Positions 33,362 through 45,214 of a DNA stretch of 64,000 nucleotides are shown here, piece by piece; position 1 is the first letter of the stretch, and each line of letters starts with the position of its first letter. A model generated the notes under the pieces. That model saw only the letters and a list, made by a program, of their open reading frames with translations, was not told where the DNA came from and made no database searches. The position numbers and the translations under genes are program-made. The DNA is from Calliphora vicina (lineage: Eukaryota > Arthropoda > Insecta > Diptera > Calliphoridae): positions 51,600,315 through 51,664,314 of the forward strand of contig NC_088781.1 of NCBI RefSeq assembly GCF_958450345.1, given 5' to 3'.

Positions 33362-34629
33362 GCACTGTTTCCTCTAAAGAGAGTCAACTCAAAATTTTAA
33401 AATTTTCAGTAGAGGCAAAAAACTGTGTTTTTTTCAATACATTACAATTAGGGTTTTTATTCCGGGAATTCCCGGTACAAATTTCCCATGAATTTTGCAA
33501 ATTTTTCACTACCCGATTCCCGGGATTCCCGACTAAAAATCCCGAGAATCAAAAAAGTGAAAAGTTTTTTACAGTTTTTTTGCTTATATCTTGGCAATAA
33601 TAGACTGCATATTATTATTATTTATTTGGGGTTTTTCGTATGAAAATTTAAAAAGTGAATTCATTATTTATATAATTAATTTCTCATTGAATCATTCTAA
33701 TTTCTTCTTCTTCAAATCCATAACAAAATAGCTTCAAAAGTTTATTAAATGATTAAATTTTTCTTCAATTCAAATCTAGTACAAAAAGGCTTAAGACAAT
33801 TTTTTCAATTAATTTTGTAAATGATTTGATTTAACAAAAATTTAATCATTCAAAGTTTGAATAAATTCTGTTATTAATTAACTTTAAAATTCACCACTAT
33901 CGTGAAAAACATGTGACATTTTTGTTCCCATGAAATATCCATTTCCCCCGAAGGGGAAATTGCTATCGTGATATTCTCCTAATTTTTTCATTCACAATAG
34001 TTGATTTTGTTCATAACAGCGGTTTATTGTTTACAAAATTTCATCTAAAAATTTCACAACATGGGGAATTTTTTCACGTGAAAAAAGTTTATGAACGAAA
34101 AATGGGAAAAGGGAACATATTTCACGTGAAATATTGATTCGCGATAGGGGCGATTAATTCAGTTTAAACAAAGGCTTTGGAATGAATATAAAAAATTAAA
34201 GATTAGGAATGGATTTATGGAATGAAAGGCTGACATTCTTTAATTACGGATTAAGATTTTAGTGAATTAAGCTCAAATTTTATTAATTAATTCGAAGCTC
34301 TGTTATTTAATAATTATAACATTAGGTTTTTATATGAAAGTTGGCTATAATATTCCTAATTTACAGTATCATTATATATTTCGGGAATAGCCGGCTACCC
34401 GGGAATGTAGAAAAAAATTTCCCGATTCCCGGGAATAAAAAAGGTCGGGAAATTAAAAACCGTAATTACAATGCAAGTTGAAGACGGATACAACTGTATT
34501 TTTTGGAGAAATAGTAGAGAAAATGATGTAAGATTTTTACTGTGGATAGATATAACCACTGTACATTGATTTCTGAAAAAAGTGAAAATTTAAAAATTTT
34601 GAGTTGACTCTCTTTAAAGGAACCAGTGC
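33362..34629. mobile_element. TIR element (GCACTGKTTCCT) carrying a nested hAT-type element
   Basis: The left end GCACTGTTTCCTCTAAAGAG and minus-strand right end GCACTGGTTCCTTTAAAGAG stay similar for about 50 bp (AGTCAACTCAAAATTTT...). Flanks CATATC (33356-33361) and GATATC (34630-34635) suggest a 5-bp duplication ATATC. Without its insertion it would be only about 250 bp, a MITE. The superfamily is uncertain. Confidence 0.65.
33449..34464. mobile_element. hAT-type non-autonomous element, perfect 8-bp duplication
   Basis: ATTACAAT flanks both sides (33441-33448 and 34465-34472). The left end TAGGGTTTTTATTCC pairs with the minus-strand right end TACGGTTTTTAATTTCC. Terminal regions are dense in CCCGGGAATC / GATTCCCGGG palindromes, like the ends of the 4974-6043 and 22148-24867 family. 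It is about 1016 bp with no transposase. The 33346-33600 open frame merely crosses its left end. Confidence 0.75.
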
Positions 34630-34794
34630 GATATCAAGATTGCTTTAATATATATCGGCACAATATGAACCAGCATTGGACACCGAATACTATATGCATT
34701 GTCGAAAGAATCATTCAAATCTAAAGAAGAACAATAACTAATTAGTTCAAACAAAAAACTAAAATTTTGTGAAAATGAGCGACTTCACTTAATC

Positions 34795-36968
34795 TACATA
34801 TATATAAAAATTAAATGGTCCATGTATGTAATGGCATCACGTGAGAACGGCTGATTTTTTTTTTTTTATTCGATTCGAAATTTTTAGGAGATGGTTTGTA
34901 AAGAAAAAAAAATTAAAAATTCCGTGTAAAACTCGGATTTTTCTTTTTTTGAGTCAACTGTAATAAAAAAGCTCCCTGCTATTTGCTCCTTTTATTTGCA
35001 AATAAATAAGAACCGGCAGGTTTATGTGGGTTGGAGAAAGTTGAAGAACTAGCATTAGTAAATGCTACCGGGCAAAGCCGCACAGTGCTTTGTTCAATGG
35101 ACAAAAATCAAAAACAAGATTATGTCTTTGATGTTAATGAAATTTATATTTTTCAATAGACAACTAAATAACTCATTCGTGTAAAAAAGACATTTTTATA
35201 AATATCTCTTTTTGTCGTCACTAGAGGTCGCTAAAGTTAGTACATTTTCAACATAAATTTTATGGAGAAAAATATATTTTTTTTATGGTTAACTAAAATC
35301 ATTGTTAAAAGTTCGTTTTAAAAGATATAAACTCGCGATTGGCTGCAAATGAAAGAATATGAATGTGGAATTATGGAAAATTACTGTTTTTGTCAAAAAA
35401 TTTTTAACAGTTTAATCTGCGCAATTTTTAATAATTAAAATTTTTTTTATTGTAAGCCTGAAATTCTAAAACTTTGTTGGAATATTAGTAAAATACGTGT
35501 TAATCTATTTTGATTATGTTTTACTATAGAATAGCCATAAGTATTATCTATAAGAAAATGTAATCATTAGTTGTCCTTTCGTATGAAAACTATTAAAATT
35601 TTGTTTTCGTTTAAATGTATAAATTACAATTTCGTAAATTTTCAATTTGATGGTTTTGGGAAATAGCTCCAGATTTTTGGTTTTTTATAAAATAATACCG
35701 TTTTTTCTTTTAAATAACTAAGAAATATTGCGTTATTTAACAAAAGTAGTTTAATGGCATAAAGTGTATTAATAGGTCTTTATTTGGTTCTTGATGTTGT
35801 ATGTTTTTTTGCTGAAATCAAAAAAAAAATCCAAAGTTTGATTTAATTTTGAAAAAAAACATGTTAATCAATTTTAATTTTTCTTTAATTTTATCTAATG
35901 CCTATCTCTTATTTATTATAATGTGAAATCATTATTTGTCCCTTTTGACTAGAACTTTAAAAAAAATTGGTTTTTGATGGCACCCATAAATAATACATTT
36001 TTACCGTATATGTAAGTAACTCAATAATTTAATATAACCTACATAGCCTTAGATTGAGATATTAATATGAGCTTCTGCTGATATTAGGAACACTTAAAAT
36101 ATAATCCAACATCCAGTTTCTAATTTTACAGCTTAACCATAAGGCTATCAATACTTGAAAATGTCCGTCCATCCGTCCTTCCGAATTTAGAAAATATATA
36201 AAATATTTCAGTATTTTTTTTACAAAAGGATATTTGGCAGTTATGTAAATCCTTGCTAGAATTAAAATATTAATTACTAAATTAATCTGATATTATAAGA
36301 GAACAATAATTTCTGAAAATTAATAATTTTATTCAGGTTCATAGGTTTTTTAAGGAAAAGGATTTATGGCAGCCACCCGAATCCTTGCTGCGATTGTAAT
36401 AAAAATTTTCACAAACAACAATAGCTTTATTAAAATGATTATAACCAAATTGGTTCCAAAATAAGAAACGATTTTTACGAATTTTAAAAAAAAAAAATTA
36501 GATGTTATACAGGATATTAAAATCTTGATGTCTTGGAATTATGAATATCCTTCCGATAAAATTTTCATAACTTTGCATCTAATATTATAAGACAACAATA
36601 ATTTCTGAAAATTAATAATTTTATACAGGTTTATAGGTTTTTTAAGGAAAAGGATGTATGGCAGCCACCCGAATCCGTGCTGCGATTGTGATAAAAACTT
36701 TCACAAACAACAATAACTTTATTAAAATGACTATAACCAAATTTTAAAATGTTAGGAGTATAACTGTGAATTTTATTCAAAATTATATGTTCAGGATATA
36801 TGGGAGGTACCCGTGTCCTTTCACGGATTTTTTCAAGAATTATATTTTTTCTTAATCTTACCAAAAGGTAATATTCCACTAATTTTTATTCGTCTGCAAT
36901 AACTCCTTCTATTTTTGTCCATTGCCTATATGAAAACAAAGCACTGTGAGCCGGGGCGGTCAACTAGT
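34795..36968. mobile_element. Helitron-like repeat interrupted by an RSS-like element
   Basis: The left part 34795-35080 shares its start with the fragment at 160-290 and ends CTACCGGGCAAAGCCG. The right remainder AGCCGGGGCGGTCAACTAGT follows the insertion at 36949. Rejoined across the duplicated AGCCG it gives a typical GGGCAAAGCCGGGGC...CTAGT tail; Helitrons end in CTRR, usually CTAG. No Rep/helicase is present. Confidence 0.45.
35081..36948. mobile_element. Element with RSS-like ends and 5-bp AGCCG duplication
   Basis: Left end: CACAGTG (35081-35087), 13-base spacer, ACAAAAATC (35101-35109). Right end on the minus strand: CACAGTG (36948-36942), 23-base spacer, ACAAAAATA (36918-36910). The two ends share CTTTGTT and CAATGGACAAAAAT and differ by a 10-base gap in the spacer. 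AGCCG duplicates flank it (35076-35080 and 36949-36953). Heptamer, near-12/23 spacing, A-rich nonamer and a 5-bp GC-rich duplication match what is described for RAG signals and Transib/ProtoRAG termini. The 1.9-kb interior is AT-rich. It contains a repeated GGTTTTTTAAGGAAAAGGAT with TGGCAGCCACCCGAATCC (about 36344 and 36637) and shows no transposase. Superfamily is inferred. Confidence 0.7.
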
Positions 36969-36970
36969 TG

Positions 36971-37650
36971 TGAATAAATTCGAAAAGAATCCATCGATTT
37001 TTATAACAGATATCTCATTTTGTTCCTATTACATGTGAATTTGCGATAAAGCAATAAACCTGAACCATTCCTGCCGTTTTTAATTTTTCATGATTTTTTT
37101 TAAACAAAAAAAATGTTGTATTTTCACGCAAAAAATATATTTTTTTCTTCAATTTGTTATTATAACTCCAAAAGTGCTGAGCCGATTGAAACACAATGTA
37201 TACATGAAAATTTGTAAATAGCATGGGAAAAATGTTTCAAAATTCAATTAATCGAAAGAAGAACTTTAACAACTAAATTTTCTGTATATCAAACAAAAAA
37301 AAATAATTTTGGGAAAATTATCGAATTTTCAAAATTGTGAATAAATTCGAAAACAGTTCATAGAATTTCTTGGTACATATCTCGTTTTGTTCCTATTACA
37401 TATGGCTTTATGGAGAAAAAACAAACCTGAACAATTTTTGCCATCTTCGATTTTTCATGAGTTTTTTAAAACAAAAAATTAGCTATTTTCATGTTTTTTT
37501 CTTCAATTTGTTATTATAACTACGAAACTATTGAGCCGATTAAAATGCAATATATAGACGGATTAAAGGCTATGTAAGTTTCAACATTTCTAAGTTTATT
37601 CTAATAACATCGGACTAACCCTTTTTGAGTTATCATTAATTATGTGGAGA
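36971..37650. repeat. Two-copy tandem duplication, period about 367 bp
   Basis: TGAATAAATTCGAAAA starts at 36971 and 37338. Collinear blocks follow in both units (TCTCATTTTGTTCCTATTAC / TCTCGTTTTGTTCCTATTAC, CTTCAATTTGTTATTATAAC, GAGCCGATTNAAA). Unit 1 starts two bases after the CTAGT end of the Helitron-like repeat. No coding content. Confidence 0.7.
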
Positions 37651-37779
37651 AACAAAATTTATAATTTTACTTAAAAATTTAAAAAATAAAGAACTACTCC
37701 ATATAATTTAAAATTTGGTTCATATTTGTACTACTGGAACTACAATACATCAAAATTGTGTAGTGGTTTAAAAAGCCTT

Positions 37780-38000
37780 TAAAATTTGTTCGATTTTGTT
37801 GGTTTGTGTTATCAATCGATCCGCACAACATGTGATTCACGTGTGATTGACTTGTATATAAAACTTATTTGTGGACAAATTTGTATGGATATCTTTATAA
37901 ATCAAGCATCTATGGCCGATAATGTCCTATTTCGGGAAATAATGGAACGTATAAATTATAAAGTAAATTTTGTCAAACGACGCAGTCTACTGTTACAGGA
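37780..38000. repeat. Helentron-like internal fragment
   Basis: TATATAAAACTTATTTGTGG..., GGCCGATAATGTCCTATTTC resembles TATATAAAACTTATTTGGAG..., GACCGATAAAGTCCAATTTC at 52256-52338. The open frame across it is incidental. Confidence 0.4.
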
Positions 38001-38009
38001 AAGTTTGTG

Positions 38010-38970
38010 AATTAAAAGTTTATTAAACATTGGCAGTTATTTTGTAACTTTAATTCAAAATTATACCAACTTTTAACACGAACTTCGACACCACTGTCAT
38101 TTGATTTTAGGTCATCAACCATCATGATTTAATTGCTATTATTGACAACTCATATCCTTTAACCCTTCAACTTAAACAAACAAACAACCATCAATTAAAC
38201 CAAATCAATTTATTTATGTTTGCGTATCAATCAATTTAATCGGTTACATTTTCCAAAAAACAATATTAAAATATTAACTCACACCCAGCACTAGGCACTC
38301 ACTTATTAAACACACCCCAGAGAAGCTTAAAATGAAAAACAAACACAAACAACTATAACTAATATAACAAACAATATCCTGTCATTCACTCATTCAGTCA
38401 TTCATTCATTCTTTACCATTAAATGACACATAATTTACCGATTCAAATGATAAATTTATCTATCTATCTGTCAATTTTTCTTTGTTAGTCAACAGCAGCG
38501 GGAGCAGTGGCTGAGCGAGACAGCAGCATTTCATTTGACTTGAGTTGATTTGAATGATTTGTCATCATAACAAAAAAACTGTAGGAGAAACATTTAAAAC
38601 ATTGAAATTATATTTCGCGTGACATAAATTTTAACTGTTAATGACATTATTGTAATGGAAAAGGAAAACAACAACAACAACTACAATACAATACAACAAT
38701 GAAATGGGGGCAAAAGAGCATTGGCCCTGGATAAATTGCCATAAAATGTTGACAGTTTTAATGAGTTTTTACGTTCATGAAGATTGAAAATTTATTTTTA
38801 GCAGCTAATTTGATATAGAAAGAAAGCATGAAGTGAAATATAGGGGAATTGCTGTTAAGGAGTTTACGTTGATATAAATGACAGCTTAGGCGCCAGGCAC
38901 TTTAGGTTTTGAGTAGTGAAAGAGAATAGATTGTTTATAGATATACAGTGAGTGACAATACAATGCAAAG
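38010..38970. other. Non-repetitive-looking sequence, possibly host DNA
   Basis: This kilobase lacks transposon signatures and contains CATTCATTCATT and ACAACAACAACAAC runs typical of fly non-coding DNA. No exon-like open frame or splice-bounded motif was recognised. Confidence 0.35.
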
Positions 38971-38984
38971 ACTGTAAAGTTTAG

Positions 38985-39350
38985 TGGTGGCCATATTATG
39001 TTTTTCAGGTCCACTTTATATCATAAAATGTAGTATGACCGAAATCTGATAAGCGATATTATGTATCCATAAGCTGAGGAAAATATGAACCTGGTTTAGA
39101 TATTTCAGTACGACAATGACCCAAAACACACTTCTATGGCTATAACCAAGTGGGTACAATCCATTGATAGACTTCTTTTGAAGATGCCTGCCCAATTCCC
39201 CGATCTCAATCCAATAAAAATCCTATGTGAAATTTGTAGATCGCAAAATACGGACTCAACATTTCAAAGGAGACTATTTAATTGGCTCAATTCATCATAA
39301 GAAAAAACTAGGATTATCCAGCAAAATATTAAAAGGGACAGACAAATAAA
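38985..39350 (+). pseudogene. Tc1-type transposase C-terminal remnant
   Basis: Plus-strand frames give QYDNDPKHTSMAITKWVQS at about 39104-39160, the Tc1 block with the second catalytic Asp (DNDPKHTS). Next comes KMPAQFPDLNPIKILCEI at about 39182-39235, which aligns with the Tc1 SPDLNPIENLW motif; the catalytic Glu has become Lys. FNWLNSS and a short tail follow. The N-terminal paired-type HTH and first Asp are missing, and stops and frameshifts are present. It is a different lineage from the Tc1-type element at 41644-42829. Confidence 0.75.
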
Positions 39351-40065
39351 TAAAAATAATTTCTATATAGTTATTTATTTGAAAAAATTCTAAAAACACT
39401 AAAAGTTAATAAGATATATTATGCTAAATAACGACAGACCTTTGTATCTATACAAGTTCCAAATTTAATTACGATATCTCAATCCTTTCGAATTCTACAC
39501 TTATTCGAATTTTAATTTTTTATTTCTTCTTGAAAATTTATCGGAAACATTTTTGTATGGATTATTATGTGAGACAACATCCAAAAAAGTTGATATTTTT
39601 CAAAAATGTTTTGCTATTTTCCTCACATATGAATTGCAAAGAATATCATGATATTTTCCACATATTGTTGTCTTGATAAAAGGACTTGCTCTGTTGTTCA
39701 TAACAGGAATCGGAATGATTTATCCCAGCCTCATATAAATTTCTGAAAAGAATATGTCTGTATTAAAGACCTGCACAAGCTGCATTGTTTAACACGAAGA
39801 CAATTGCCACATGATGCTTTTGTCATGTCATGTTATGTTCTTTTACCTACTTAACAGCAACACGAAAAGGCAATGTATATCAAAACAAAAAAACAAACGC
39901 AGCATCATTTTAACAACATCATAACACACACAACATTAAAAAAATTAACAGATGCATGGATGACATGGAAAATAATTTCAAGTCATTTAAATCATGTATG
40001 AGGCCTTTTTTGTATGAGATGATTTCAATTCACTTGTAGTATTTATTGTGTGCAATAAGAAAAAA
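39351..40065. other. AT-rich stretch with no recognisable gene
   Basis: No recognisable feature. Confidence 0.4.
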
Positions 40066-40069
40066 TCTA

Positions 40070-40256
40070 TATTAATATATTAATGTCTTTGTAAGTTTGT
40101 TGGTTTGTTTATTTGTTTGAGCATCACGCCTAAACGGATGAACCGATTTTATTGAAATTTGGAACGTAGATAGATCCTTACTGGGAAGCGTCAATAGGCT
40201 ATATATTTTTTTACTACGACAGGGCTAGCGAAGCGCACCGAGTCAAGCTAGTTGAC
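40070..40256 (+). repeat. Short Helitron-like repeat
   Basis: TTAATATATTAATGTCTTTG at the left, CTAAACGGATGAACCGATTT in the middle and GGGCTAGCGAAGCGCACCGAG...CTAGT at the right reproduce the usual order of small insect Helitron-like repeats (GAACCGATTTTATTGAAATT, GGC-AAGC-ACCGAG hairpin region, CTAG end). No Rep/helicase coding sequence. Confidence 0.45.
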
Positions 40257-41440
40257 TATAAAAATACAACTGAAATTTATATTTATATTATATAGTAGGT
40301 CAAAATATAAATACGAAAGTACACCAATGGGTTTTTTAATGTTGTTTTGGAAAATTTTACAATATTTAGTAATATTACCTGTTATATTATTACTTAAAAA
40401 GGAATACGTGGAATATAAGCCATAAAATGCCAATAATTTTCATGGAATTAAAAATGTAATGTGTTTCACATACATATTTTAAATACTACCTGACTTAGGT
40501 ACAACCGCTCGAATATTATTAACGGGACATTTAATAATTACATTGCTAAATAAAATAAAACTTCATGAACAAAGCCAATTGGCCTATTAGACGGTGTTTA
40601 ATTAAAGAAAATTAAATTAATGTATAAATCCTTAACGGTGAAGTTTATAATATATTTAATGTTTAAATTTAATGAAGTGTCTCTGAATCGTTCGCGGCAT
40701 AATTGCTACAAAAATATAAATCTACGAAAATGATCCAATGGAACAAAAGCAACTGCCCAACGATTTGAAGAAAAAGTGTAGAGCATTTATTGCGTAACAC
40801 AGAATTTTTTTTCCTATTTTTTGTTTTCAAATAAAATCTAAAAGGCTTGAACAAAATTATTTAAATTTTCTAGTATATTTTTATGTTATTCAAAAATGTT
40901 TGAAATTTTTCTTGGAAAATATTTAACTTTTTTATGATTTTCAGCTATACAATGAGAAAATATGTATACGTTTCAGACTTTTCTATACATTTAGAAATAT
41001 TGGCCAATATTGGGATATTATACAAAAATATTTGAACTATAAAATAGCAACAAATTTGTGTAAAAAAATTAAAAACTTCCTTCATGTACAAATTAATAAT
41101 ATTTATGAACATGTTCTTATTCTGATTGAAAAAAAGTTTGGAAAAAATTCATGTTCGATTAATAATATTTATTAAAAAATTCATTCCAATTACGAATTTC
41201 TTTTTCCTGTGTTACACTTTATTATTTATATTTTTTAAAAATCCTTATATTATTTGTTCTAAATATTTTAAAAAAAATATATAATGCTAAATAATAATAG
41301 TTCTCAGATTTTCAAAGTTCAGCAGTTATGTACAATTTCATTCTGCTATGCAATTTTATTCTGCCTAACAATGCGACACTTGTTAACATCAATTCAATTC
41401 AAGCTACCACACATAACAACAGCATCATCAATAGTTATAG
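40257..41440. other. AT-rich stretch with no recognisable gene
   Basis: Long A/T runs and no motifs. Small open frames are low-complexity. Confidence 0.45.
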
Positions 41441-41444
41441 ACAT

Positions 41445-41540
41445 GACATGGCACAACACGGTTTTCGCGGCGCGAAGACATGGTACAACATGGTTTTTGC
41501 GGCGCGATGACATTGAACAACATGATGTGCGCGTCGACAC
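41445..41540. repeat. GC-rich 32-bp minisatellite, three units
   Basis: Units begin GACATGGCACAACACGG (41445), GACATGGTACAACATGG (41477) and GACATTGAACAACATGA (41509), each with a GCGGCGCGA or GCGCGTCGA block. It stands out as a CG-rich island in very AT-rich DNA. The overlapping open frames arise from the repeat. Confidence 0.8.
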
Positions 41541-41643
41541 AACAAAACAAAGCATCAAATTTTGAAGTAAGACATTTTTCTACAAAATGTTGTCTTGTGC
41601 AGGCCTTTAGTCTGTATGGCACATAAATGACTATGACAATTTA

Positions 41644-42829
41644 CACTGTCCCTAAAAATTCAGTAAACGTGAGTTCTACGTAAAAATAAATCATTAAATT
41701 AAATTTAGTTTTGATCGGTCCATATTTCACCATAGCCTCCATGTACAATGGATTATACAAGATTGCAAAAATTAAAAATGAACATATTTAGGGGGCTACA
41801 AATTTGTTTATTAAATTAGTTAAGACTTCACTTAAAATATTGTTTACAAAAAAAAATTCATTTGTACTTTATTTATTTTTACTTAATTTTCGAAAGTAAC
41901 AGCCCTTTTTAAGGGTATTTTCGTATAAACTCACTTTAATTTATGGGCCACTGTAGCATTGTTAATAATGTGTGGATGATTTTTTGTTATTTATTGTTTC
42001 AAAAATACGGTCTGGCATTGATTCCACTAATTTTTTAAGCAGATTGCAATCAATTTCCTCTTAGACTTGTGTAATTCTTAGTTTCAGCTTTGTCACAGTC
42101 ATTATGCTTTCATTCTGGGCATTATTTGCATAAACTTTACGGGCAATGTATCCAAACAAGTTCTCCGTTGGGGTTAAGTCCGGACTACAAGCCGGACAGT
42201 CCAACAGACGAATAATATGTTCATTAAACCAAGATTTCGATTGCTTAGAAACATGGATTGCAGCATTATCTTTTTGGAAGATTCAATTTATTCTTTTTTT
42301 TTTGTGGAATTCAATTTGTTGCGGGTTGCTTCTTGTTTTATTACATTAAGTTATCTTCTTGTTAGTTTTGTATTTCCCTTTGTAGGTTTGCGAACTCCAT
42401 AATTTTGACCTTTCTTCAAGAAATGTCGCACCACACTTTCCGAACGATCGATTTTATGCTTGGTCGTGAAAAAATTTAATTTGAATCTTTTCTTGATCGG
42501 ACAAAAAAGTTCCCTTGGGCATCTTTAAAAGTGATGAAATTTATTGATTCAAATAGAAAAAGTTGCAGTAAATTGAGATATTACTATTAGAAACGTACCT
42601 TTGGTTGAAAAAAAAACTTTTTTAAAAACAAATTTCACGTCTGCATTTATACGAATCTTCCACTTAAAATAGCACCAAGAAATTTGATCGCATAAATAAG
42701 GCAAACAAAAAGTACGGTTAAGTTGTCTCTCATTAAAAAAGTAAAATTTTGCATTTGGATGAGAACAACAAAGATATAACAAAAATACGGAAAAAAATTA
42801 AGTGCGTTTATAGGAATATGCACCAGTGT
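41644..42829 (-). mobile_element. Tc1-type element, internally deleted
   Basis: TA flanks the pair CACTGTCCCTAAAAATTCAG (left) and ACACTGGTGCATATTCC (minus-strand right), which are weakly similar TIRs including TAAACG. The minus strand carries both ends of a Tc1-type transposase (42525-42010). The size, about 1.2 kb, is slightly short for an intact Tc1. A strongly AT-rich 3' region follows the gene. Confidence 0.5.
42010..42525 (-). pseudogene. Tc1-type transposase remnant
   Basis: Starting at 42523 the minus strand reads MPKGTFLSDQEKIQIKFFHD, a Tc1-family N-terminus leading into the paired-like HTH. After a deletion, 42295-42130 gives QDNAAIHVSKQSKSWFNEHI with the second catalytic Asp, then CPACSPDLTPTENLFGYIAR with the catalytic Glu. 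The tail includes ESMPDRIFETINNK near 42010, close to the natural C-terminus. The catalytic first Asp and much of the N-terminal domain are lost and stops occur, so it is dead. Confidence 0.75.
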
Positions 42830-42900
42830 TACTATATCACATAATATCACTTAATACTTATAAATCTCTTTCGTTAGCATGTTGAAATTCTACAAAAATA

Positions 42901-43765
42901 TTGGATGTATGACTTAAAATGGTGGGAATTTTTTTTCCAATTTTTAGCTTTTGAAACATGTGTACAATATAAATTTATTCAAAGTATTTATCATTGTTAG
43001 TTATGACCTTTTCCCATCTTTATGGCAACATATTGATTCCGAGCCATAAGAACTGCTCATCTTTTGAGGCCAAGAATGAAACAAGAGAATATCGCATACT
43101 CTATTCCAAAGTGAAGAGTATCCCAAAGGGTGCCTTCTGCAACGATCAAAACAAATAGGTAAGGCAAAATTTCCCAAACACATCTTTCTAAATACTTTTT
43201 AACAGTGATTGCATAATGTGGCCGAACGTTGTCATGATGGAATATTACGGTTTCATGTATGTTTTCTAAGCGTTTTTCGGTCAATAATCACTTCAAACGT
43301 GTTCAGACTTCAGCAGCTCATAATAGATAGGACCCTTTCGCCTTCACCAAATACATAGAATTAACTTAGCGCCATTTGGCTTTGGAGTTTTGCTTTCTTT
43401 TATAGCGTTCAAGCATTATTTCGGACATGCAAAATCGTTTTTCAAGGTATCTCGTCTCAATTCGTATGTTACCCAATTTCTCTGCTTCTGGATGAATCCT
43501 GAGTAGCTCTCAGTGATTTGGTTAGCTCCTGTTGAGTTTTATAACATTCTTCATGGAGTAATGCCACCAAGTATTGGTCTTCAAACTTAATTGGCTGACA
43601 AGGGCGATCCGTGTCTTCCGTGTCAAAAAAAAAAAAACATATTCACCATTAGCTTGAGTTATCAATCGGTGTGCTTAAGCGGCACTTTTTTAAAATTAAA
43701 GAAGTAAAGCAAAACTTCCCACATATGACGATTCGTTGGTACAAAATTCGACAATTTCGAAGCAA
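42901..43765 (-). pseudogene. mariner transposase relic with 3' TIR
   Basis: The terminal TTGGATGTATGACTTAAAA at 42901 follows TA and equals, on the minus strand, the end of the plus-strand mariner at 50816. The minus strand then reads the C-terminal part, including HHDNVRPHYAITVKKYLE (43239-43186), the third-catalytic-Asp block HDNARPH. Upstream pieces extend to an HTH-like region near 43550-43740. Frameshifts are frequent and the 5' TIR is missing where a Helentron-like repeat begins at 43770. Confidence 0.7.
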
Positions 43766-43769
43766 AAAG

Positions 43770-44404
43770 AAGTAAGAAAGTATAGTCGGTCAAGCCCGGC
43801 CATATGATACCCTACACCAAGTATACAGTTTTCTTTTGATATGAAACTTATTTTTATTGAATCTTATTTGAATACCAACATTTTTAAGAGATTTATGCTC
43901 GTTAAAGGGATTTTCCGAAATGGACTTTATATGGAAGCTAGGACTGATAATGAACCTACACAAAATTTTGTGTTGAATTTTATTTGGATACTAACATATT
44001 TCAGAGATTTGTGCACATTAATGAAATTTTCGAGAATGGTGGTTATATGTTAGCTATGGCAAATTGTGGACAGTTCGTTTCCAATTTTGGTAGTAAGAGT
44101 TCAGCTTATATGAAAATTATTTGCGCTGAATTTGGCTTGGGTATGTTTATAATTAAGATAACTAATTTCATATTTCATATATTTTCATAGTTTCATGGGG
44201 ATAGGAGAAATAATGGACCAATTCTAACCAATACAATACAAAAGTTCGTGCCGAATTTCTTTAAAATTGCTACTTGTAGCTTGATTACAAGGTTTACATG
44301 GACAGACGGACATCATTTAATCTACTCAGACAGAACAATATTTTTGCACGTTGCGAACATAAGCACTAACCCAATATACCCTCCCCACTATGGTGGTGAG
44401 AATA
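43770..44404. mobile_element. Helentron-like repeat, divergent full-length copy
   Basis: Starts AAGTAAGAAAGTATAGTCGG with CAAGCCCGGCCATATGATAC (hairpin eroded) and ends ACCCTCCCCACTATGGTGGT. It contains an internal 130-bp unit repeated about twice (TTTTATTTGGATACTAAC...), seen at about 43856 and 43978. The short open frames are repeat artefacts. Confidence 0.55.
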
Positions 44405-45210
44405 AATTACTAAAAACAAAAAGCGCCTTCAAAAAATACATTTTTAATACGACAAATAATTGACGAATTCATTATTTTAATACTCCTTCTACTACTTAAT
44501 ACCACTAATAAAAATTATTATTGACTTTAAAATCAATTTCTTTAATTAGCTGGAATTAATTATTTGAAATAATAAAACAATTCATAAAAAGTACTACGAC
44601 AGTATTAAAGAAAATAAAAAGAAAAACAATCAAATTACACTAATTACACAAAAAAAACAAAATATAAATTATACATAAAACGTGACAGCAGTAAAAGTGG
44701 TGTGTATTTGTTATAGAACAAGTGTTTCCGGTATTTGTTTGTTTTGAATTATTGTCACTGGTGTCATTCTATGTGGTGTTGTGTTTGTCGTTGTTGTTGT
44801 CACTGTGCTAAATGTGTTAAAAGTATAAGAACGAATGTTAAACAACAACAACAACAATAAGATTGACACAGACATGCTAGGTTTAAGTGAAAACTGTGCT
44901 TAAAATCTACTAAAGACGGATGTATTACGTACGTTCATTTGTATATTTTGTTGGTTTGTAAATTGAAAGTGGAAGAATGAGGAAAAATACAGAGGAAGAT
45001 GGGCGTTTAGGGGGTCAGTTCATTTTATGACTAAATATATGTTACGACGACAACATTATGCTTGAATGCGTAAGTTTTTCTGGTAATCAAGTGTGTCAGG
45101 TTAACTTTGAATTAAAAAGAGAAAAACAGACAAGACTTTGTTGCAAACATACCTAACGTACCACCTACGTACATGCTTACTTTTACAAGTAAACAGTTAT
45201 ACATAACGTT
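44405..45210. other. Possible host non-coding DNA
   Basis: No transposon signature. Contains GTTGTTGTTGTC and AACAACAACAACAACAATA runs. No exon recognised. Confidence 0.35.
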
Positions 45211-45214
45211 GGCT

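Noticed and set aside
38285..38960. Host exon or promoter
   Set aside because: Non-repetitive texture only; no open frame, splice-bounded motif or core promoter could be supported.
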